From Sphaerotilus microaerophilus (GTDB taxonomy: Bacteria; Pseudomonadota; Gammaproteobacteria; Burkholderiales; Burkholderiaceae_C), in assembly GCF_023734135.1 (NCBI RefSeq), contig NZ_AP025730.1, positions 3,596,001 to 3,660,000 of the forward strand: a DNA stretch of 64,000 bases, in the 5' to 3' direction. Positions 1-7,741 of this stretch are shown here, one piece after another. The notes beneath the pieces are model-generated. The model did no database searches and had not been told where the DNA came from. It was given only the letters and a program-made list of their open reading frames with translations. The position numbers and the translations under genes were made by a program. Within the stretch, counting starts at the first letter, position 1. Each line of letters starts with the position of its first letter.

Positions 1-1656
1 CGAGACATGTACTTCGGCATCTACCAGGCCCTGACCACGGCCAGCGCGGACGTGTTCCGTCAGTACCGCCCCGACTTCTTCGACCTCATCATCATCGACG
101 AGTGCCACCGTGGCTCCAGCCGAGACGAAAGCGCCTGGCGAGCCGTGCTCGACTACTTTGAGCCGGCCGTCCAGTTCGGCATGACGGCCACCCCACTGCG
201 CGAGGAATCGTGTGACAGTTACGATTACTTCGGCAACCCGATCTACACCTACAGCCTGCGCCAAGGCATTGAAGATGGCTTCCTGGCGCCCTACCGGGTT
301 CACCGCGTCATCACCACCGTAGACGCTGCCGGCTGGCGGCCGGGCAAGGACGAGCTGGATCGCTACGGCCGCGAAGTTCCCGACGATGAGTACCAGACCA
401 AGGACTTCGAACGCGTGGTGGCCCTCAGGTCGCGCACCCAGGCCATGGCCCGGCACCTGACCGAGTTCCTGAGGGGCACCGACCGCTTCGCCAAGACCAT
501 CGTGTTCTGCGTGGACCAGGAGCACGCGGCCGAAATGCGCCAGGAGTTGGTCAATCTCAACAGCGACCTCGTCCGGCCCTACCCCGACTATGTTTGCCGT
601 GTCACCGCCGATGAAGGCTCGATCGGCCTGACCCACCTGGCCGACTTCCAGGACGTGGACAAGCCGGCACCGGTGGTCCTGACCACCTCGCAGTTGCTGA
701 CCACGGGTGTGGACGCCGAGATGGTCAAGAACGTGGTGCTGGCCCGCGTGGTCGGCTCCCGGTCGGAGTTCAAGCAGATCGTCGGCCGAGGCACCCGCCT
801 GAAGGTGGACTATGGCAAGGAATACTTCAACATCATCGACTTCACCGGCACGGCCACCCGGCACTTCGCGGACCCCGACTTCGACGGCGAGCCCGCGCGC
901 ATCGAAGAAGTGACGGTGGACGAGGCCGGCGAGCAGATCGCCGTCGTTGAATTGACTCCCGAGACTGAACCCGAGCCAGCGCCGGGCACCGTCCCGCCCG
1001 GGTATGAACTGCCTGAAGAGCACATCGGCCCCGGAACGGGCATCGTCGTCAACGAGCCCATGGACGAATCGTTCATCGAGCCCCGCAAGTTCTACATCGA
1101 CGGGGGCGAGGTCGAGGTCATCGGACACCTGGTCTACGACCTGGACACCGACGGCAAGAAGCTGCAGGTGGTGAAATACACCGAGTACTCCGGCCGCGCG
1201 GTGCGCACGCTGTACCCCAGCCGCGAGGCTCTGCAATCGGCCTGGGCCGACCCCAACACCCGCAGCGAGGTGCTGCGCGAGCTGACCGAGCGCGGCATCA
1301 GCTTTGAAGAGCTGGCCTCCAGCAGTGAGCAACCCGACGCCGATCCCTTCGACCTGCTGTGCCATCTGGCCTGGAACGCGCCGCTGCTGACCCGCCGCCA
1401 GCGAGCCGACGCTGCGCGGCGCCAGGCCCAGGACCTGTTCGGTCAGTACAGTGACACGGCCCGCGAGATCCTGACGTTGCTGCTCGATCGCTACATCGAG
1501 CGCGGCATCCTCCAGTTCAACGCGCTGTCCGATCTGATGAAGGTTCAGCCCTTCGACCGCTACGGTAGCCCCTCGGAAATCGCCCTACGCCACTTCGGCG
1601 GCGTGCGCGGCATGAAAGACGCCGTGGCACGCCTGCAAGGCGCGCTTTACCTGTAA
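1..1656 (+). CDS. hsdR: Type I restriction enzyme subunit R (HsdR), 5'-truncated by window edge
   Basis: This is the motor/nuclease subunit of a type I restriction-modification complex. Only the last 551 residues are visible, because the frame is open through base 1. The visible part begins in the superfamily 2 helicase core: Walker B DECH in IIIDECHRGS, motif III as GMTATP, motif IV as IVFC, and motifs V/VI ending in QIVGRGTRL. An EcoEI-type HsdR C-terminal region follows from about residue 330. The N-terminal nuclease domain and Walker A must lie left of the window. The protein translocates DNA using ATP and cuts unmodified DNA together with HsdM and HsdS. hsdM starts 30 nt downstream on the same strand, so R-M-nuclease-S form one operon. 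Confidence 0.95.
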   Translation, partial: RDMYFGIYQALTTASADVFRQYRPDFFDLIIIDECHRGSSRDESAWRAVLDYFEPAVQFGMTATPLREESCDSYDYFGNPIYTYSLRQGIEDGFLAPYRVHRVITTVDAAGWRPGKDELDRYGREVPDDEYQTKDFERVVALRSRTQAMARHLTEFLRGTDRFAKTIVFCVDQEHAAEMRQELVNLNSDLVRPYPDYVCRVTADEGSIGLTHLADFQDVDKPAPVVLTTSQLLTTGVDAEMVKNVVLARVVGSRSEFKQIVGRGTRLKVDYGKEYFNIIDFTGTATRHFADPDFDGEPARIEEVTVDEAGEQIAVVELTPETEPEPAPGTVPPGYELPEEHIGPGTGIVVNEPMDESFIEPRKFYIDGGEVEVIGHLVYDLDTDGKKLQVVKYTEYSGRAVRTLYPSREALQSAWADPNTRSEVLRELTERGISFEELASSSEQPDADPFDLLCHLAWNAPLLTRRQRADAARRQAQDLFGQYSDTAREILTLLLDRYIERGILQFNALSDLMKVQPFDRYGSPSEIALRHFGGVRGMKDAVARLQGALYL

Positions 1657-1686
1657 TCCGTACACCGTTCCCGAGAACTCGACCCG

Positions 1687-3534
1687 ATGGCCAAAGCCAG
1701 CACCACCGCCCAGGCAGAAAAGAAGACCCGCGCGCCGCGAAAGACCGCCAAGGCGCTGCTCACCACCCGAGAGAACCTGTCGGCCCTGATCGGAACAGCC
1801 CGCAAGATCCTGCGCAAGGACAAGGGCCTCAACGGCGACGCCGACCGCCTGCCGCTGCTGACCTGGGTGATGTTCCTGAAGTTCCTGGACGATCTTGAGA
1901 TCGTCCACGAGGAAGAGGCCGAACTGGACGGCAAGCCCTACGAGCCCATCATCGAAGCGCCGTACCGGTGGCGAGACTGGGCAGCCCGCGAGGACGGCAT
2001 CAGCGGCGACGAACTGCTGGCCTTCATCGGCCAGGAACAGACGCGCCGCGCCGATGGCAGCGCCGGCCCCGGCTTGTTTGCCTACCTGCGCAGCCTGGCC
2101 AACCTTGGCGTGAACCACCAAAGGGGCAGCCAGCGCGAGGTCATTGCCAACGTCTTCAAGGGCGTGCAGAACCGGATGGTCAGCGGCTACCTGCTGCGCG
2201 ACATCCTCAACAAGATCAACGGTATCCACTTCAGCGCCAGCGAAGAGATCCACACCCTCTCGCACCTGTACGAATCCATGCTGCGCGAGATGCGCGACGC
2301 AGCGGGCGACTCGGGTGAGTTCTACACGCCGCGTCCGGTCGTGCGGTTCATGGTGCAGGCCATGGACCCACAACTTGGCGAGGCGGTGCTGGATCCAGCG
2401 TGCGGCACCGCTGGCTTTCTGGTTGAGGCCTACGACCATATGGCCGGCCAGGTCAAGAACCCTGACCAGCGGCGCACGTTGCAGAGCGGCTCCTTGTATG
2501 GCCAAGAGGCCAAGCCGCTGCCCTACATGTTGGCCCAGATGAACCTGCTGCTTCATGGGCTGGAGGCGCCGCAGATCGCCTACGGCAACACGCTGGAGCG
2601 GCGAATCAATGAAATCGGCCACAGCGAACGCGTGGATGTGATCCTCACCAATCCACCCTTCGGCGGGGAGGAAGAGGCCGGCATCAAGAACAACTTCCCG
2701 CCGAACATGCAGACCGCCGAAACGGCGCTGCTGTTCCTGCAATACATCATGCGCAAGCTGCGAGTGGCCGGCGCCCCGGTGGCCGGTGGCAAGGCCGCCG
2801 TCCGTGGCGGACGTGCGGCGGTGGTGGTGCCAAACGGCACGCTGTTCGGTGATGGCATTTGTGCCGTCATCAAGCAGGAGATGCTGAAGGAGTTCCGGTT
2901 GCACACCATCGTGAAGCTGCCGCAGGGCGTGTTCGCGCCGTACACCGACATACCCGCCAACCTGATGTTTTTCGAGCGCGGAGGTCCCACCGACACCATC
3001 TGGTACTACGAGTTGCCGCTGCCGGAAGGCCGCAAGAAATACAGCAAGACTGCACCGCTGCAATTTGAAGAGTTCGCGCAGGCCCAGACCTGGTGGAACG
3101 CCCGTGAGGAAGGGCCTCAGGCCTGGAAAGTTGACTTCGCCGCCAAGCGTGCAGCGGCGATCCAGGCCGCAACGCCCCATTGGCAGCGCGCCGAGGCTGA
3201 GCGGGCCGCATCCCTGGCGAGGGCACAGACGATTCGCAACGTCGAGCAGGCCTTGGCAGAGGCACCCAGCGCCGACAGGCCCATCTTGCAGAATCGTCTG
3301 CGGGAGCTGAAAGCGCTGCAGCAAACCCACGAACAAGCCGCCAAAGCGGCCCAGGCCGACGGTGATGCCCTGTACTGGCCGATCTACAACCTCGATCTCA
3401 AGAACCCTCAGGCCAGGACCGGGCTGGCGCATGCCGACCCCAAGGACCTGATCGCGTCAATGCGCAGCCATGAGGCGGAGGTGATGCGCCTGCTGGGTGA
3501 GATCGAGGCCCTGGTGAACGAGGTGCAGACATGA
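1687..3534 (+). CDS. hsdM: Type I DNA methyltransferase subunit M (HsdM)
   Basis: This 615-residue N6-adenine methyltransferase is the modification subunit of the type I complex. An HsdM_N helical domain covers about residues 20-160. The SAM-binding motif I is DPACGTAGFL from D236. The catalytic NPPF motif is at N322-F325. A long Ala/Glu/Gln-rich, probably coiled-coil region near residues 470-560 is likely to contact HsdS. The ATG at 1687 gives a full-length family member. Its stop overlaps the next ATG by 4 nt (ATGA), which indicates translational coupling. It methylates the site chosen by HsdS and so protects the host from HsdR. Confidence 0.96.
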   Translation: MAKASTTAQAEKKTRAPRKTAKALLTTRENLSALIGTARKILRKDKGLNGDADRLPLLTWVMFLKFLDDLEIVHEEEAELDGKPYEPIIEAPYRWRDWAAREDGISGDELLAFIGQEQTRRADGSAGPGLFAYLRSLANLGVNHQRGSQREVIANVFKGVQNRMVSGYLLRDILNKINGIHFSASEEIHTLSHLYESMLREMRDAAGDSGEFYTPRPVVRFMVQAMDPQLGEAVLDPACGTAGFLVEAYDHMAGQVKNPDQRRTLQSGSLYGQEAKPLPYMLAQMNLLLHGLEAPQIAYGNTLERRINEIGHSERVDVILTNPPFGGEEEAGIKNNFPPNMQTAETALLFLQYIMRKLRVAGAPVAGGKAAVRGGRAAVVVPNGTLFGDGICAVIKQEMLKEFRLHTIVKLPQGVFAPYTDIPANLMFFERGGPTDTIWYYELPLPEGRKKYSKTAPLQFEEFAQAQTWWNAREEGPQAWKVDFAAKRAAAIQAATPHWQRAEAERAASLARAQTIRNVEQALAEAPSADRPILQNRLRELKALQQTHEQAAKAAQADGDALYWPIYNLDLKNPQARTGLAHADPKDLIASMRSHEAEVMRLLGEIEALVNEVQT

Positions 3535-4682
3535 GCGACGTACTTCCATCAGCAGGCGACGGGTATGCCCGCGTTCACGGTGACATCGTTACCCTGCTGG
3601 AATCCGCCCGTCGTGCTGCGGCCCGCAGCGTCAATGCGCTGATGACGGCCAGCTACTGGGAAATCGGCCGGCGCATCGTGGAGTTCGAGCAAGACGGGCA
3701 AGACCGTGCCACTTATGGCGAGGCCTTGCTGCCGAGGCTGTCGGCTGATCTGCAACGGCATTTTGGGCGCGGCTTCAGCGTCGACAACCTGGAGCAGATG
3801 CGTCTGTTCTACCTCGCCTATCCGACTGCACACATTTCCGAGACGCTGTCTCGGAAATTGCCGGCACCCGAAGTCCCCCAGAAATCCGAAACACTGTCTC
3901 GGAATTTCACCTTGGAACACCTGTCCCAGGCCTTGCCGCTGTCGTGGTCGCACTATGTGCGCCTGGTGCGCGGCACACGCAGCGAGAAGGAACGCGAGTT
4001 CTACGAGGCCGAAGCCCTGCGCGGTGGCTGGAGCGTGCGACAGCTCGACCGTCAGATTTCGAGCCAGTTCTACACCCGAGCCCTGTTATCCAAGAACAAG
4101 CGCGCCGTGCTGGAAAAAGGCAGCGTGCCGCAGGCCAGTGATGCGGTCACCCCGGACGAAGCCGTCAAGGACCCTTACGTCCTGGAGTTCCTCAACCTCA
4201 AGGACGAGTATTCCGAATCGCAGCTGGAAGACGCGCTCATCCACAGGCTGGAAGACTTTCTGCTGGAGCTGGGCGGCGACTTCACCTTCGTGGGCCGCCA
4301 GCGCCGCCTGCGCATTGGCACTAGCTGGTTCCGGGTGGACCTGCTGTTCTTCCACCGCCGACTGCGCTGCCTGGTCATCATCGACCTGAAGCTCACCGAG
4401 CTGGGCCACGCCGACGTGGGGCAGATGCACATGTACTGCAACTACGCCCGCGAGCACTGGACGCTGCCAGGCGAGAACCCGCCCGTGGGCCTGATCCTGT
4501 GCGCTCGCACCAATGCCGCCGTGGCCCGCTATGCCCTGGACGGCCTGCCCAACAAGGTGATGGCGGCCGAGTACCAGACGGTGCTGCCGGAGGCCAGGCT
4601 GCTGGAGGCGGAGCTGGAGAGGACGCGGCGGGAGCTGGAGGCGCGGCGGGTGGGGCGGGGAGATGTGGAGGCCACGAAATGA
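3531..4682 (+). CDS. DUF1016/YhcG-type PDDEXK nuclease inside the hsd operon
   Basis: This 383-residue protein has the DUF1016 N-terminal domain (about residues 20-185) and a C-terminal PDDEXK nuclease fold. Visible catalytic elements are an early Glu in LEDALIHRLEDFLLELG, the Asp in FRVDLLFFH and the D-x-K signature in VIIDLKLTE. Such proteins often accompany type I RM genes and are thought to act on DNA, but their exact job is not settled. The gene overlaps hsdM and hsdS by 4 nt each, so it is co-translated with them. The linker near residues 105-125 carries the hexamer SETLSR twice in about 20 residues, which suggests a small internal duplication. Confidence 0.88.
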   Translation: MSDVLPSAGDGYARVHGDIVTLLESARRAAARSVNALMTASYWEIGRRIVEFEQDGQDRATYGEALLPRLSADLQRHFGRGFSVDNLEQMRLFYLAYPTAHISETLSRKLPAPEVPQKSETLSRNFTLEHLSQALPLSWSHYVRLVRGTRSEKEREFYEAEALRGGWSVRQLDRQISSQFYTRALLSKNKRAVLEKGSVPQASDAVTPDEAVKDPYVLEFLNLKDEYSESQLEDALIHRLEDFLLELGGDFTFVGRQRRLRIGTSWFRVDLLFFHRRLRCLVIIDLKLTELGHADVGQMHMYCNYAREHWTLPGENPPVGLILCARTNAAVARYALDGLPNKVMAAEYQTVLPEARLLEAELERTRRELEARRVGRGDVEATK

Positions 4683-5842
4683 CAGCTTGGCCTTCAGCAA
4701 CGCTGGCTGACATCGCGCCTATCGTCCGCAGAGAGGTAGACATTCAACCTGACCATGCCTATCCAGAGCTGGGCATTCGATCATTTGGTAAGGGGACCTT
4801 CCACAAGCCGCCGTTGCATGGCGCGGATGCCGGCACCAAGCGGCTGTTTGAGATCAAGCCTGGGGACTTGGTTTTCTCGAACGTCTTCGCGTGGGAAGGT
4901 GCTATCGCAGTTGCCTCGCCCGACGACAACGGCCGGTACGGCTCGCACCGCTTCATCACCTGTGTGGTCGACCCATCGCGGGCCTGCGCCGAATACCTGA
5001 AGTTCTATCTCACCGCATCCGAGGACGGCCGAGCGCAAGTTCTACAGGCATCGCCTGGCGGGGCAGGGCGGAATCGAACACTGGGCGTGGAAAAGCTCGG
5101 ACGCATCGCCGTGCCACTGCCTCCCCTTGACGTTCAACATGCGTTGATCGCGCGCATCATGCAGCTGACCGAGAAGACGCGGCAAGTCGAAGCGCATCTC
5201 GATGCCGTCGAGCGCGATGCCGAGCGCCTGATCCGAAGCTACATCTTCCATCCCCAGGGCGCGCAGCCAACGAAGCACCGCATGTCGGAATTGGTCTCGC
5301 AACGCCAGCCCGACGTGGCCGTCGACGGCACAGCCCAGTACCGCTTTGCGGGCGTCTACTCCTTCGGCCGCGGCGTGTTTCCCAGCGCCGTCAAGATGGG
5401 CAGCGAGTTCGCCTACGAACGGCTGTCCACCGTGCGCACCGGTGACTTCATCTACCCCAAGCTGATGGCCTGGGAAGGCGCGCTGGGCGTCGTGCCAGCC
5501 GAATGCGATGGCATGGTGGTATCGCCAGAGTTCCCCGTCTTCACTGTCAACACCGAAGCGGTGCTGCCCGAAGTCTTGGACATCTACTTCCGCACGCCCG
5601 ACGTTTGGCCTGCACTTGCAGAGATCAGCGGCGGCACCAATGCCCGCCGTCGCAGGCTGCAGCCATCGACCTTCCTCAGCTACGAGATGCCCGTGCCCTC
5701 CATGGCGAAGCAGCTCGAACTCCGAGCCATCTACCAGCACACGCAGGCGCTCAAAGCCAAGCACGCCGCCATTCGCCAAGCCAACTCGGCGCTGCTGCCG
5801 GCGACGCTGGAGCGCGTATTCGGTACGTCCATCAAGGAGTGA
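4679..5842 (+). CDS. hsdS: Type I restriction-modification specificity subunit (HsdS)
   Basis: This 387-residue subunit sets the DNA target of the complex. It has two target-recognition domains (about 1-155 and 205-340) separated by helical conserved regions (about 160-205 and 345-375). Each domain has the TRD-like pattern of an FGKG/FGRG turn followed by GDLVFSN...WEGA or GDFIYPK...WEGA. The start is set by the ATGA overlap with the nuclease stop at 4679-4682. A longer frame from 4499 only extends antisense-like sequence into the nuclease gene. Two different TRDs imply a bipartite asymmetric recognition site that cannot be predicted from sequence alone. Confidence 0.93.
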   Translation: MTAWPSATLADIAPIVRREVDIQPDHAYPELGIRSFGKGTFHKPPLHGADAGTKRLFEIKPGDLVFSNVFAWEGAIAVASPDDNGRYGSHRFITCVVDPSRACAEYLKFYLTASEDGRAQVLQASPGGAGRNRTLGVEKLGRIAVPLPPLDVQHALIARIMQLTEKTRQVEAHLDAVERDAERLIRSYIFHPQGAQPTKHRMSELVSQRQPDVAVDGTAQYRFAGVYSFGRGVFPSAVKMGSEFAYERLSTVRTGDFIYPKLMAWEGALGVVPAECDGMVVSPEFPVFTVNTEAVLPEVLDIYFRTPDVWPALAEISGGTNARRRRLQPSTFLSYEMPVPSMAKQLELRAIYQHTQALKAKHAAIRQANSALLPATLERVFGTSIKE

Positions 5843-5845
5843 GAC

Positions 5846-6289
5846 ATGCAAAGTGACACGCTCACACAGGCCGAAGCAGACGCCCTGTTCCGTTTGGACA
5901 AGGTGCCGACTTCGCCGGCAGCACACCAGTTTCCAGACCTTGGAGGTCGCATCGAAGTCCCACTGGCTTCGCGGGATCAGCGAGAGTTCTTCTCGTTGGA
6001 CATCAACCGCAAGCGCATCGCCCTCACCACCGGCTATCAGACCCGTGGACGAAAGGTTGTCGTGCTGGCTCGACTCGATTTCGCAGCGCCGCACCGCAAT
6101 CCAGACGGCACCGAGGTGGGCGTTCCACACCTGCACCTTTACCGCGAGGGCTACGGCGACAAGTGGGCGGTGGAGGTTCCGCCCGGAATGCTCAGTCAGC
6201 CTGAAGATGCCTGGCAATCGCTGCACGACTTCATGGCCTACTGCGGTGTCGTCGAAAGTCCCAACATCGTGCGAGGGCTGTTTTCATGA
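5846..6289 (+). CDS. DUF6978-like protein of unknown function
   Basis: This 147-residue soluble protein starts 3 nt after the hsdS stop and overlaps the next gene by 4 nt, so it belongs to the RM operon or an attached cassette. No signal peptide or membrane segment is visible. The middle carries basic and beta-rich sequence (SLDINRKRIALTTGYQTRG) and a HLHLYREG stretch, which could form a compact barrel. It resembles the DUF6978 family, an assignment made from memory and therefore tentative. Its fixed partner is the DUF1828/1829 gene downstream. The pair might form a toxin-antitoxin or accessory defence module, but no catalytic motif supports a specific mechanism. Confidence 0.7.
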   Translation: MQSDTLTQAEADALFRLDKVPTSPAAHQFPDLGGRIEVPLASRDQREFFSLDINRKRIALTTGYQTRGRKVVVLARLDFAAPHRNPDGTEVGVPHLHLYREGYGDKWAVEVPPGMLSQPEDAWQSLHDFMAYCGVVESPNIVRGLFS

Positions 6290-7047
6290 GCGCGACAGAC
6301 GACCTCATCCGCAACTACTACGACTGGCTGAAATCCAAGACGGCTTGGCGAGAGCTCAACGGCTGGATCGAGATCACCACGCCTTACCTGGATCGGCACA
6401 ACGACTACCTCCAGATCTATTTGCGGCGACAAGGCACCGAGTGGGTTCTGACCGACGACGGCTACACGATCGCCGACCTGGCCCAATCTGGTTGCGAACT
6501 GGACACACCCCGTCGCAAGGCACTGCTGGCCACGACCTTGAACGGCTTTGGCGTGCAACTGAACGACGAGGCGCTTGAAATCAAAGCGACGGAAGATAAC
6601 TTCCCACTTCGCAAGCACAGCCTGGTGCAGGCGATCCTGGCCGTCAACGACCTGTTCTATGTGGCCCGCGCCAACGTCGAGAGCTTTTTCTTTGAAGACG
6701 TGGCGCTGTGGTTGGACGATGCCGATGTGCGCTACACGCCTCGGGCTAACTTCGTCGGGCACAGCCGGTACAACCACCAGTTCGACTTCGTCGTTCCCAA
6801 GTCAAGGCGCGCACCGGAGCGCATCCTGCGTGTCATCAACAACCCGAACAAAGACAACGCGCAGAGCGCGGCCTTTGCGTGGGTCGATACCAAGGATGTT
6901 CGCCCCTCCGATTCACTGGCATTTGCGGTCCTGAATGATCGGGATCACCGGGTTAGCGAGGCCGTCCAAGACGCCCTGCGCAGCTATGACATCACCCCAA
7001 TCGCCTGGACCCGCCGAGAGGAGTTCAGAGAGCGCCTAGCGGCATGA
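6286..7047 (+). CDS. DUF1828/DUF1829 domain protein
   Basis: This 253-residue protein has an N-terminal DUF1828 region (about residues 20-115, with ITTPYLDRHNDYLQIYL and WVLTDDGYTIADL) and a C-terminal DUF1829 region (about 125-245). It is cytosolic by appearance. DUF1828 proteins are scattered through bacterial mobile elements and lack a proven biochemical role. The start overlaps the preceding stop as ATGA. The stop is 7 nt before the next gene. Position behind a complete RM operon and conserved pairing with the preceding gene suggest a defence accessory or selfish module; this is inference from context. Confidence 0.82.
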   Translation: MSATDDLIRNYYDWLKSKTAWRELNGWIEITTPYLDRHNDYLQIYLRRQGTEWVLTDDGYTIADLAQSGCELDTPRRKALLATTLNGFGVQLNDEALEIKATEDNFPLRKHSLVQAILAVNDLFYVARANVESFFFEDVALWLDDADVRYTPRANFVGHSRYNHQFDFVVPKSRRAPERILRVINNPNKDNAQSAAFAWVDTKDVRPSDSLAFAVLNDRDHRVSEAVQDALRSYDITPIAWTRREEFRERLAA

Positions 7048-7054
7048 GCCATTT

Positions 7055-7603
7055 ATGAGCAAATCATCCGGAAAGCCTTCGCCGTCGTGGAGCGACGCCA
7101 AGGCCAAGCTGGCCGCATTCGACCGCGCCGGCCTGCTGGGCCTGGTGCAAGACCTCTACGCCGCCAACAAGGACAACCAGGCATTTCTGCATGCCCGCCT
7201 GCAATTGGGCGACGACGTGCTCAAGCCCTACAAGGCCACCATCGACCGCTGGCTGTGGCCCGATGTGTTCAGGAACCAGGACACCTCGGTCGCCAAGGCC
7301 AAGAAGGCCATCGCGGACTACAAGAAGGCGTCCGGCACAGCCGAAGGGCTGGCCGAGCTGACGGTGTTCTTTTGCGAGCGGGCCTCGGGCTTTGCCTGTG
7401 ATGTGGGCATGGACGATGAAACCTATCTGGGCGCCCTGGTGCGCATGTTTGAACAGGCGATGAAGGCGGTGGCCGCTTTGCCAACGGACCAGCAAGACTC
7501 AGGGTGGGGTCGGTTGGCGGTGGTGCACAAACGCAGCCAGCACATCGGCTATGGCGTGGGGAACGACATCACCGACCTGTTTGCCGACCACCGGGGCCCA
7601 TGA
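7055..7603 (+). CDS. Hypothetical protein, last gene of the RM-linked cassette
   Basis: This 182-residue soluble protein is largely helical and rich in Lys and Ala (AKAKKAIADYKKASG). A conserved-looking segment near residues 45-75 contains GDDVLKPYKATIDRWLWPD. No catalytic motif or membrane segment is recognised, and I do not know the family. It follows the DUF1828/1829 gene by 7 nt and ends the co-directional cluster that starts with hsdR. The next 138 nt are C-rich and without a gene, separating this cassette from the conjugation genes. It may be a small partner of the preceding gene. Confidence 0.75.
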   Translation: MSKSSGKPSPSWSDAKAKLAAFDRAGLLGLVQDLYAANKDNQAFLHARLQLGDDVLKPYKATIDRWLWPDVFRNQDTSVAKAKKAIADYKKASGTAEGLAELTVFFCERASGFACDVGMDDETYLGALVRMFEQAMKAVAALPTDQQDSGWGRLAVVHKRSQHIGYGVGNDITDLFADHRGP

Positions 7604-7741
7604 GTTGGTGCCATTGACCGCTCCGGCGACCGACCCGTGATTGGCGCACCTCATCCCAGCCCGCCCCGCAAACCCCAATACCCCCCTCACCTCCCACCCC
7701 TTTCCCCGAGACACCGCCCCGCCCACGCCCCACGATGAGGC

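Noticed and set aside
1585..3432. 615-residue open frame on the minus strand across hsdM
   Set aside because: It lies opposite hsdM, which has full methyltransferase motifs; high GC keeps antisense frames open.
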